A stretch of DNA of 64,000 bases from Ricinus communis (lineage: Eukaryota > Streptophyta > Magnoliopsida > Malpighiales > Euphorbiaceae): contig NC_063259.1 in assembly GCF_019578655.1 (NCBI RefSeq), positions 5,754,001-5,818,000 of the forward strand, read 5' to 3'. A model generated the notes under the pieces. It did no database searches. It worked only from the letters and a program-made list of their open reading frames with translations, and was not told the DNA's origin. A program made the translations under genes and the position numbers. This document shows, in pieces, positions 38,701-50,138 of this stretch (position 1 is its first letter; each line of letters opens with the position of its first letter).

Positions 38701-39650
38701 TACCCCTCTTAGGAATTTGTTTTCTAATATTTACAAATAACCCCTCTTATGATGTTGTTTTCTCATATTAAAGAGAAATACCCCTTTTGTGGATTTTTTT
38801 CTCATACTCACAAATATATCCCCTGTTAATGAGTTATTTTCTAATATTTATAAATATATCCCTCTTACGGGGTTGTTTTCTCATAAAAATATATACTCCT
38901 TTTACGGAATTATTTTCTCACACTAAAAAATATACCCCTCTTTCGGGATTGTTTCGTCATATTCATAAATATACCCCTTTCACTAGGTTGGTTTCTAATA
39001 CTCAGAAATATGCCTCTCGTATGGGTTTATTTTTTCATATTCGTAAATACACTCTATTTACGGGGTTGTTTTCTCATACTCACAAATATACCTCTCTTAC
39101 GAGATTTTTTCCTAATATTTACAAGTATACCACTCTCACGGGTAGATTTCTCATACTCACAAATATACCCCTCATACGGGGTTGTTTTATCATATTCATA
39201 AAGATATATTTTTTACCAGGTTATTTTCTCATTCTCATAAATATACCCTTCTATAAGGTTGTTTTCTCATAATCACAAACATACCCCTATTAAGGGGTTG
39301 TTTTCTAATATTTACAAATATACCCCTTTTACAGGGTTGTTTTCTCAAACTAACAAATATACCTTTTTTACGAGGTTGCTTTCTTATAGGGGGTTGTTTT
39401 CTTATATTCATAAAGATACCATTTTTATGGGTTTGTTATCTCGTACTCACAAATATACCCCTCATATGGGGTTTTTTTTTCATATTTATAAATACCATTT
39501 TTACGGGGTTGTTTTGTTATATTCATAAATATAACCCTCTTACGAGGTTGTTTTCTAGAATTTATAAATATACCCCTCTTACGAGGATTTTTTCTCATAT
39601 TAATAAATATGCCCCTTTTACGAGGTATATTTTCTCATACTCACAAATAT
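32795..39650 (+). repeat. 39-bp satellite array, block 6 (left arm of inverted repeat)
   Basis: This block adjoins the 5' LTR of element A and mirrors the array adjoining element B. The first 250 bp, for example the frame at 32798-33049, is nearly identical to the complement of 56135-56386. It contains a 1.355-kb tandem duplication (33247-34601 and 34602 to about 35950) and a pair of near-identical units at 36230-36320. Confidence 0.95.
33247..35950 (+). repeat. 1.355-kb segmental tandem duplication of satellite
   Basis: The idiosyncratic phrases AAATATCACACTCTTATGAG, GGGGTTTCCTTAGGTTACTT and TGCAGGGTTATTTTCTC occur in the same order in both copies, offset by about 1355 bp. The first copy begins at about 33247 and the second at about 34602. 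By eye the copies differ at only a few percent of sites, far less than neighbouring units differ from each other. Confidence 0.88.
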
Positions 39651-40325
39651 AACGTTCATTGGATTTTGTAATGCTAATAATAATAATAATAAATTATTAT
39701 AAACATCATATTAATAAATAAACTGATTTATAATAAAATCAGTAAAACAGTATAAATAATTAACTTCATAAATAATATAACGTTCATTGGATTTTGTTGA
39801 AAATATTTGAAAAATTCACTTTTGGTAAATTTATTTAAATTTAGATTTTAGTATTATTTTTTAAAATAAATTTTTATATTTATTAATAAAAACTTGTCTA
39901 AAGGTAAATTTTCAAATGGCACCTCTTACTTTTGATGTATTAATTATTATAAATTAGGTATCAAAATTATTAATAACAAACTTTACATTCTTGACATTTT
40001 AAGCTAATTATTTTTATTTTTTGAGATTGATAAAATTTAGACTTTAACAAATATTTTTAAAAACAGTGTCACTTAATTCTAGGATAAAATAGCATTTAGA
40101 TCATTTTATTTTATGATAAATTCAAAGGTGGAAAATTAGTTGCATTAGTTAGAAAGAAAGTAGAACATTTGGAATTTTAGGTGTATGAAAAGGAAAGCGG
40201 AATATGAAAGAATAATACCTTCTTCAAATTATTGAATTTTATCAAAGTTAACAAAAAATTCAATTTTAGTTTTATTAATTTAATCCAATATATTTTGATA
40301 TCATTATATTAAATGGATTTATTGA
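39651..40325. other. AT-rich non-satellite insert
   Basis: About 675 bp of very AT-rich unique sequence separates two satellite blocks. AACGTTCATTGGATTTTGT occurs at 39651-39669 and again at 39779-39797, enclosing an AAT-rich stretch of 109 bp. No coding potential, terminal inverted repeat or LTR end is visible. The mirror position in the right arm (about 50938-51005) holds only about two satellite units, so the insert is specific to this arm. Confidence 0.75.
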
Positions 40326-42478
40326 ATGGGGTTGTTTTCTCATATTAAAAGATATACCTCTTTTATGGGGTTGTTTTCTCATAATCACAAATATACCCTT
40401 CTTATGGGGTTGTTTTCTCATATTAAAAATTATATCCCTTTTACGAAATTATGTTCTTACTAAAAAATATACCCCTCTTACAGGGTTGTTTTATCATATT
40501 CGTAAATATATCCCTTTCACTAGGTTGCTTTCTCATACTCACAAATATACCTCTCTTACAGGGTTATTATATAGTATTTACAAATATACTCCTCTTACGT
40601 GTTTGTTTTCTTATACTCACAAATATACCTCTCTTACGAGGTTGTTTTCTCATATTAAAAAATATACCATTTACGAAATTATTTTCCTATACTAAAAAAT
40701 ATATCTCTCTTACTGGGTTGTTTCCTTTTTTTCATAAATATACCCCTTTGACTAGATAGCTTTCTCATACTCATAAATATACCCTTCACACGAGTTTATT
40801 TTCTCATATTCATAAATATACTCTTTTTACAAGGTTGTTTTCTCATAGTCATAAGTATACCCCTCTTACAGGGTTGTTTTATAATATTTACAAATATATC
40901 TCTCTTACGGGGTTGCTTTCTCATACTTACAAATATACCCCTTATACGGGGTTATTTTCTCATTTCATAAAGACACCCATTTTATGGGGTTGTTTTCTCA
41001 TACTCATAAATATACCCCTTTTATAAGGTTGTTTTCTCATACACACAAATATACTACTATTACGGTGTTGTTTTCTAGTATTTATAGATATACCTCTCTT
41101 ATCGGGTTATTTTCTCAAACTAAAAAATATAATCATTTTCACGTGGTTGTTTTCTCATACTCACAAATATACCCCTCTTACGGGGTTGTTTTCTCATACT
41201 CATAAATATACCCCTTTTACTGTGTAGCTTTTTCATGCTCACAAATATACCCATTGTATGTGTTTATTTTCTCATATTCATAAATATACACTATTTACGG
41301 GCATATTTTCTCATACTCACAAATATATCCCTCTTATTGGGTAATTTTCTAATATTTGCAGATATACCCCTCTTACGGGGATGCTTTCACATACTCACAA
41401 ACATACTCCTCCTACGGGGTTATTTTCTTATATTCATAAAAATATTCTTTTTACAGGGTTGTTTTCTCTAACTCATAAATATACCCTTTTTATGAGTTTG
41501 TTTTCACACACTCACAAATATATCTAGTTACGGGGTTGTATTCTACAATTTATAAATATTACCCCTCTTACGGGGTTGTGTTCTCAAATTAAAAAATATA
41601 ATCCTTTTCACCAGGTTATTTTATCACACTTACAAATATACCCCTCTTACGAGATTGTTTTCTCATATTCATAAATATACCCTTTTCCTAGGTTGCTTTC
41701 TCATACCCATAAATATACCCTTCACACGCGTTTGTTTTCAAATACGTATAAATATACTCTTTTTACGGGATTGCTTTCTCATAGTCAGAAATATACTCCT
41801 CTTACGGGGTTGTTTTCTAATATTTATAAATATACCCCTTCTACGGGATTGTTTTCTTATATTAAAAAATATAATCCTTTTCATGTTGTTGTATTCTCAT
41901 ACCCACAAATATACCTCTTTTACAGGGTTATTTTCTCAAACTCATAAATATACCCTTTTTACGGGGTTGTTTTCTCATACTCATAAATATGGGGGCGTAC
42001 GGGATTGTTTTCTCATATTCATAAATATACCCTTTTTACGGGGTTATTTTCTCATAGTAAAATATACCCTTTCTACAGGAGTTATCTTTACATATTCACA
42101 GAGATACCCTTCGTGGGCGTTGTTTCGTCATATTATTCATAATGATACCCTTTTTACAAGGTTATTTCTCATACTTATAAATATATCCCATTTATGAGGT
42201 TGTTTTCTCACACTCACTAATATACTCTTGTTACAGGATTGTTTTATACTTTTTACAAATATACCCCTCTTACGGGGTTTTTTTCTCATATTAAAAAATA
42301 GTTGTTTTCTCATACTGAAATTATAATCCTCTTTGCAGGTTCTTTCGAACTCATAAATACCCTTTTACGGGTTGCTTTCATACTCACTTCTAATATACCC
42401 CTCTTCGGGGTTGTTTTCTCGTATTCGTAAATTTAACTTCTGAGGGTTATTTTCTCATATTCACAAATATACCCTCTT
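40326..42478 (+). repeat. 39-bp satellite array, block 7, ending at the gap
   Basis: The first 210 bp closely matches the complement of about 50710-50940. From about 40545 onward the match jumps to the complement of about 46020 and continues toward 44100. The last 250 bp before the gap is compressed, with shortened units at 42300-42450, a possible sign of low read support at a contig end. Confidence 0.93.
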
Positions 42479-42978
42479 NNNNNNNNNNNNNNNNNNNNNN
42501 NNNNNNNNNNNNNNNNNNNNNNNNNNNNNNNNNNNNNNNNNNNNNNNNNNNNNNNNNNNNNNNNNNNNNNNNNNNNNNNNNNNNNNNNNNNNNNNNNNNN
42601 NNNNNNNNNNNNNNNNNNNNNNNNNNNNNNNNNNNNNNNNNNNNNNNNNNNNNNNNNNNNNNNNNNNNNNNNNNNNNNNNNNNNNNNNNNNNNNNNNNNN
42701 NNNNNNNNNNNNNNNNNNNNNNNNNNNNNNNNNNNNNNNNNNNNNNNNNNNNNNNNNNNNNNNNNNNNNNNNNNNNNNNNNNNNNNNNNNNNNNNNNNNN
42801 NNNNNNNNNNNNNNNNNNNNNNNNNNNNNNNNNNNNNNNNNNNNNNNNNNNNNNNNNNNNNNNNNNNNNNNNNNNNNNNNNNNNNNNNNNNNNNNNNNNN
42901 NNNNNNNNNNNNNNNNNNNNNNNNNNNNNNNNNNNNNNNNNNNNNNNNNNNNNNNNNNNNNNNNNNNNNNNNNNNNNN
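42479..42978. other. assembly gap of 500 Ns
   Basis: Exactly 500 N characters lie here. A round number indicates a placeholder of unknown true length from scaffolding. The satellite is on the + strand before it and on the - strand after it. Confidence 0.99.
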
Positions 42979-45900
42979 AAAAACAACCTCGTAAAAAGGT
43001 ATATTTATGAATATGAGAAAACAACCCCGTAGGATGGGTATGTTTATTAATGAGTGAAAGCAACTGGTTATATTTGTAAATATTAGAAAATAACTCCATA
43101 AGAGGGATATATTTGTGAGTATGAGAAAATATCCCCGTAAATAGGGTATATTTATGAATATGAGGAAACAAATCCGTACAAGGGGTATTTTTGTGAGTAT
43201 GAGAAAGCTACCTAGTAGAAAGGATATATTTATGAGTATGATAGAACAACCCCGTAATGGGGGTATATTTATGTGTATGAGAAAACAATCTCATAAAAAG
43301 GGTATATTTATGAGTATGAGAAAACAACCCCGTAAAAAGGGTATCTTTATGAACATGAAAAAACAACCCCGTATGAGTAAGCAACCCCGTCAAAAGATAT
43401 ATTTGTAAATATTAGAAAACAACCCCATAAGAGGGTTATATGTGTGACTATGAGAAAAAAAACCCATAAAAAGAACATATTTAGTAATATGAGGAAACAA
43501 ACTCATGCGAGGGATATATTATGAGTATGAGAAAGCTACCTAGTAACAGGGGTATATTTATGAATATAAGAAAATAACCCCGTAAGATAAGTATATCTTT
43601 TACTATAGGAAAACAATTCCGTAACAGGTGTACTTTTTAATAAGAGAAAACAACTTCATAAGAGGTCTATCTTTGTAAATATTAGAGAATAACCCCGTAA
43701 GAGGGATATATTCATCACTATGAGAAAATAAATTCGTAAAAAAGAGTATATTTGTGAATAAAAGAAAACAAATCTGTACGAGGGGTATATTTGTGAGTGT
43801 GAGAAAGCAACCTAGTAAAAGGAGTATATTTATGAATATGAGAAAATAACCCTGTAGGAGGAGTATATTTGTAAATAGTAGAAAACAACCCCGTGATGGG
43901 GTATATTTGTGAGTATGAGAAAACAACTTCGTAAAAAGGATATATTTATGAGTTTGAGAAAACAAACCTGTAAAAAGGGTATGGTTATGAATATGAGAAA
44001 ACAACCCTGTATGAGGGGTATGTTCGTGAGTATATGAAAGCGACCTCGTAACAGCGGTATATCTATAAATATTAGAAAATAACGCTATAAGAGGGGTATA
44101 TTTGTGAGTATGAGAAAATAATCTCGTAAAAGGGTTAAATTTATGAATATGAGGAAACAAACCTATACGAGGGGTATATTAGTGAGTATGAGAAAGCTAC
44201 CCAGTAAAACGGGTATATTTATATGTTTGAGAATGAAATCCCGTAAGAGGATTATAATTGTGAGTATGAGAAAACAACTATTTTTTTTAATATGAGAAAA
44301 AAACCTCGTAAGAGGGGTATATTTGTAAAAAGTATAAAATAACCCTGTAACAAGAGTATATTTGTGAGTGTGAGAAAACAGCCTCATAAATGGGATATAT
44401 TTATAAGTGTGAGAAACAACCTTGTAAAAGGGGTATCATTATGAATATGACAGAACAACCCCCTATGAGGGGTATCTCTGTGAGTATGTGAGAGTAACCT
44501 TGTAAGAGGGGTTTATTTCTGACTATGAGAAAATAACCCCGTAAAAAGGGTATATTTATGAATATGAGAAAACAATCCCGTACGGGGGGTATATTGAGTA
44601 TGAGAAAACAACCCCGTAAAAAGGGTATATTTATGAGTATGAGAAAATAATCCTGTAAAAAGGGTATATTTGTGGGTATGAGAATACAACAACATGAAAA
44701 GGATTATATTTTTTAATATAAGAGAACAACCACGTGGGAGGGTATATTTATAAATATTAGAAAACAACCCAGTAAAGGGTATATTTTGGAGTATGAAGCA
44801 ACTCATAAGAGTATATTTATACATATTTAAAAACAAACGCGTGCGAAAGGTATATTTATGGGTAGGAGAAAGCTACCTAGGAAAAGGGGTATATTTATGA
44901 ATATGAGAACACAATCCCGTAAGAGGGGTATATTTGTAAGTATGAGAAAACAACCTGGTGAAAATGATTATATTTTTTAATTTGAGAACACAACCCCGTA
45001 AGAGGGGTAATATTTATAAATTGTAGAATACAACCCCGTAACTGGATATATTTGTGAGTGTGTGAAAAAACTCATAAAAAGGGTATATTTATGAGTTAGA
45101 GAAAACAACCTCGTAAAAAGGATATCTTTATGAATATAAGAAAACAACCCCGTAGGAGGAGTATGTTTGTATGTGAAAGCAACCCTGTAACAGGGGTAGA
45201 TCTATAAATATTAGAAAATTACCTAATAAGAGGGGTATATTTGTGAGTATGAGAAAATATGCCCGTAAATAGTGTATATTTATAAATATGAGAAAATAAA
45301 CATGTACAATGGGTATATTTGTGAGCATGAAAAAGCTACATAGTAAAAGGGGTATATTTATGAGTATGAGAAAATAACCCCGTAAGAGGGGTATATTTGT
45401 GAGTATGAGAAAACAACCACGTGAAAAGGATTATATTTTTTAGTTTGAGAAAATAACCCGATAAGAGGGGTATATCTGTAAATACTAGAAAACAACACCG
45501 TAATAGTGGTATATTTGTGTGTATGAGAAAACAACCTTATAAAAGGGGTATATTTATGAGTATGAGAAAATAACACCATAAAACGGGTGTCTTTATAAAT
45601 ATGAGAAAATAACCCCGTATGACGGGTATATTTGTAAGTATGAGAAAGCATTCCCGTAGGAGAGATATATTTGTAAATTTTAGAAAACAACCCTGTAAGA
45701 GGGGTATATTTATGACTATGAGAAAACAAGCTCGTAAAAAGAGTATATTTATGAATATGAGAAAATAAACTCGTGTGAAGGGTATATTTATGAGTATGAG
45801 AAAGCTATCTAGTCAAAGGGGTATATTTGCAAAAAACCCAGTAAGAGAGATATATTTTTTAGTATAGGAAAATAATTTCGTAAAAGTTGTATTTTTTAAT

Positions 45901-48900
45901 ATGAGAAAACAACCTCATAAGAGAGGTATATTTATGAGTATAAGAAAACAAACACGTAAGAGGAGTATATTTGTAAATACTATATAATAACCTTGTAAGA
46001 GAGGTATATTTGTGAGTATAAGAAAATAACTCCGTAACCTGGAAATATTCTTTAATATGAGAAAACAACCTCATAAGAATGATATATTTGTAAATATTAG
46101 AAACAACCCCGCAAAAAGGTATCTTTATGAATATGATAAAATAACACCCTAATGAGGGGTGCATTTGTGACTATGAGACAACAAACTTGTAAAAATGGTA
46201 TCTTTATGAATATGAGAAAACAAGCCCCTTAAGGGGTATATTTGTAAATATTAGAAAACAACCCCGTACGGGGGGTATATTTATGAGTATAAGAAAACAA
46301 CCTTGTAAAAAAGATATATTTATGAGTTTGAGAAAGCAACCCCATAAGAGGGGTATATTTATGAATATCAGAAAATAACCCCATAAAAGAAATGGTATAT
46401 TTATTTAATATGAGAAAACAACCCCGTAAGATGGGTATATTTCCAAATATTAGAAAACAACCCCATAACACGGGTATATTTGTGAGTTTGAGAAAACAAC
46501 CTCGTAAAAGAGAACAACCTCGTAAAAAGGGCATCTTTATGAATATAAGAAAACAACCTCGTATAAGGGGTTTATTTGTGAGTATGAGAAAATAATTATA
46601 TAAAAGGGGTATGTTTTTTAATATGAAAAAAGAACCCTGTAAGAAACATATTTATAAATATTAGAAGATAACCCTGTAAGAGGGGCACATTTTTTAATAT
46701 GAGAAAACAATCTCGTAAACAGGGTATATTTTTTAATATGAGAAAACAACATCGTTGGAGGGGTATATTTGCGAGCATGAGAAAACAACCTCATAAAGAA
46801 GGTATATTTATGAGTTTCAGAAAACAACCCCTTAAAAGGGGTATATTTGTGATTATGAGAAAGCGACCCCGTATAACAGGTATATTTGTGAGTATGAGAA
46901 AGCAACCCCGTATGAGAATATAATTGTGAGCATGAGAAAATAACCCCATAAAAAGAGTATATTTTTTAATATGAGAAAACAACCCCAAAAGAGAGTATAT
47001 TTGTAAATATTAGAAGATAACCCCGTAATGGGGAATATTTGTGAATGTGAGAAAATAATCTCGTAAAAGTGGTATTTTTAATATGAGGAAAGAAGCTCAT
47101 AGGAGAGGTATATTTGTAAAAATTAGAAAACATCGTAAGAGGGGTATGTTCGTGAGCATGAGAAACAAACCCTTAAAAGGGGTGTATTTTTTAATATGAG
47201 ACAACCTCGTAAAAAAGGTATATTTATGAGTATGACAAAATAACCCCCTCTGAGGGATATATTTGTGATTATGTGAGAACAACCTCGTAAGGGGGATATA
47301 TTTGCGAGTATGAAAAAACAACATTGTAAATAAGGTATAGTTATGAGTATGAGAAACAAATCCCGTAAGTGGGGTATACTTGTAAGTATGAGAAAACAAC
47401 CCAATGTGAGGGGTATATTTTCTAATATGAGAAAAGACCTCATTAGAGGGTTATATTAGTAAATATTAGAAAATAACCCCATAAGAGGAGTATATTTGTG
47501 AGTATGAGAAAATAACTCCATAAAAGGGGTATATTTTTTAATATGAGAAAACAACCTCGTAAGAAGGATATATTTATAAATATTAGAAATAACCCCGTAA
47601 AATGGGTATCTTTATGAATGTGAGAAAACAACCTCGTATGAGTAGTACATTTGTGAGTATGAGACAACAAACCTGTAAAAATAGTATCTTTATGAATATG
47701 AGAAAACAACCCTCTATGAGGGATATATTTGTGAGTATGAGAAAACAACCTCGTAAAAAAGATATATTTATGAGTAGGAGAAAACAACCCCGTAAGAGGG
47801 TATATTTATCAATATGAGAAAATAACCCCATAAAAGAAGTATCTTTTTTAATATGAGAAGACAACCCTATAAGATAGGTATATTTGGAAATATTAGAAAA
47901 CAACCCCATAAGAGGGGTATATTTGTGAGTATGAGAAAACAATCTCGTAAAAAAGGCATCTTTATGAATATAAGAAAAGAACCCTATATGAAGGGTATAT
48001 TTGTGAGTATGAGAAAGCAACCACGTAAGAGGGTTATATTTATGAGTCTGAGAAAACAATTATATAAAAATATGAAAAAAATAACCCTATAAGAGGTACA
48101 TATTTATAAATTTTGGAAGATAAACCACGTAAGAGGGGCACATTTTTTAGTATGAGAAAACAACTCTGTAAAAAGGGTATATTTTTTAATCAGAAAATAA
48201 CCCTATAAGAGGACTAGATTTATAAATATTAGAAAACAACCCCGTAATAAGGGAATATTTGTGAGTAGGAGAAAACAATTAGGTAAAAGGGTTATTTTTT
48301 AATATAGGAAAACAACCTCGAAAGAGGAGTATATTTGTAAATATTAGAAACAACCCCGTAAGATGGGTATATTTGTGAGCATGAGAAAACAACCCCGTAA
48401 AAGAGATTTATTTTTTAATATGAGAAACTATCTCATAAGAAGGGTATATTTATAAATATTAGAAAACAACCCCATAAGAGGGGTATATTTGTGATTATGT
48501 GAAAACAACCTTGTAGAAAATGAGTATATTTTTTAATATGAAAGATCAACCACGAAAGAAGGGTATATTTATAAATATTAGAAGACAACCTGGAAGAGGG
48601 ATATAGTTGCAAGTATGAGAGAACAACCTTGTAAAAAAATGTATATTTATGAGTATGAGAAAACAACCACGTAAGAGGGGTATATTTGTGAGTATGAAAA
48701 AATAACCTTGTATGAGGAGTGTATTTCTAAGTATGAGAAAATAACCTCATAAAAAGAGTATATTTATCAATATGAGGAAACAAATTGGTACAAGGGGTAC
48801 ATTTGTGAAAAGGGATATATTTATGAATCTACAACCCCATAAGTTGGGTATAGTTTTTAGTATGTCAAAATAATTCCATAAAAGGTTTATATTTTTTAAC

Positions 48901-49970
48901 ATGAAGAAATAACTCCGTAAGAGGGGCATATTTATAAATATTAGAAAACAATCTCGTAACTGGTGTATATTTGTGACTATGAGAAAACAAACTCGTAAAA
49001 GGATATATTTTTTTAATATGAGAAAAGAACCTTGTAAGAGGAGTATATTTATAAACATTAGAAAACAACCACGTAAGAGAGTTATATTTGTGAGTATGAG
49101 AAAACAAGCTCGTAAGAAAGGGTATCTTTATAAATATAAGAAAACAACCGCATATAAGGGAAATATTTTTTAGTATGAGAAAATAATTCTGCAAAAGGGG
49201 CAATATTTTTAATATAAGACAATAATCCCACAAGAGGTGTATATTTATGAGTATGAGAAAGTAACGCCGTAAAAAGAGTATATCTTTTAATATTAGAAAA
49301 CAACCACGTAAGAAGAGTATATTTGTAAATATTAGAAAATAATCCCGTAAGAGTGATATATTTGTAAGTCTAAGAAAATAACCCCGTATGAGGGGTATAT
49401 TGGTGAGTATGAGAAAGCAACCCCATAAGTTAAGTAAATTTGTAAATATTAAAAAGTAATCCTGCAAGAAGGGTATATTTATGAGTATGAGAAAACAAAC
49501 CTGTAAGAGGGGTATATTTATGAGTATGAGAAAGCAATATAGTAAAAGGGGTATATTTATGAATATAAGAAAACAAGCCCGTAAAAGGGATATGTTTCTT
49601 AGTATGAGAAAATAATTCCGTAAAGGGGTATATTTTTTAATATGAGAAAATAATCCCGTAAGAGGGTTATATATGTAAATATTAGAGAATAACCTAGTAA
49701 CAACGATATATTTTTTAATATGAGAAAAAAACCTTTGTTAGAATGGTATACTTGTGAGTTTGTGGAAATAACCCCCTAAAAAGGGCATTTTTATGAATAT
49801 GTAAAAACAATCTCGGATGAGGCATATATTTGTGAGTATGACAAACGCAACCCCGTAAGAGGTGTAAATTTATAAATATTATAAAACAACCCTGTAAGAA
49901 GAGTATAATTGTATGAGAAAACAACCACGTAAAAAGAGTATATTAATGAATATAAGAAAACAACCCTGTT
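42979..49970 (-). repeat. 39-bp satellite array, block 8, inverted
   Basis: The same unit now appears as its complement, for example AAACAACCCCGTAAGAGGGG and TATATTTGTGAGTATGAG. About 42979-44100 has no counterpart left of the gap. About 44100-46020 mirrors 42478-40545. About 46020-50710 is additional array absent from the left arm. Open minus frames are the usual GLFSHTHKYTPLT type. The + frames of MRKQPRKRGIFVN type come from the one stop-free antisense frame. Confidence 0.95.
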
Positions 49971-50138
49971 GTTGTTCACTTTATCTAATATTATTTTCTA
50001 ATATTTATAAATATACCCCTCTTACAGTGTTATTTTCTCATATTAAAAAATATACCCCTTTTACGAAATTGTACTCTCATACTCAAACATATACGCCTCT
50101 TAATGGGTAGTTTTGTCATATTTATATATATATATTCC
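49971..50138 (+). repeat. short satellite segment in flipped orientation
   Basis: Within the minus-strand array, about four units read on the + strand (TATTTTCTCATATTAAAAAA and AATATACCCCTTTTACG). The switches are near 49971 and 50138, the latter in a TATATATATA stretch. It is a small inversion or an inserted unit block. Confidence 0.85.

Noticed and set aside
1..42478. CRISPR-like array because of regular short repeats
   Set aside because: Repeats are contiguous and degenerate with no unique spacers, and the genome is a plant nuclear one.
42447..43171. Open frames running across the gap
   Set aside because: They consist of N-derived unknown residues and have no meaning.
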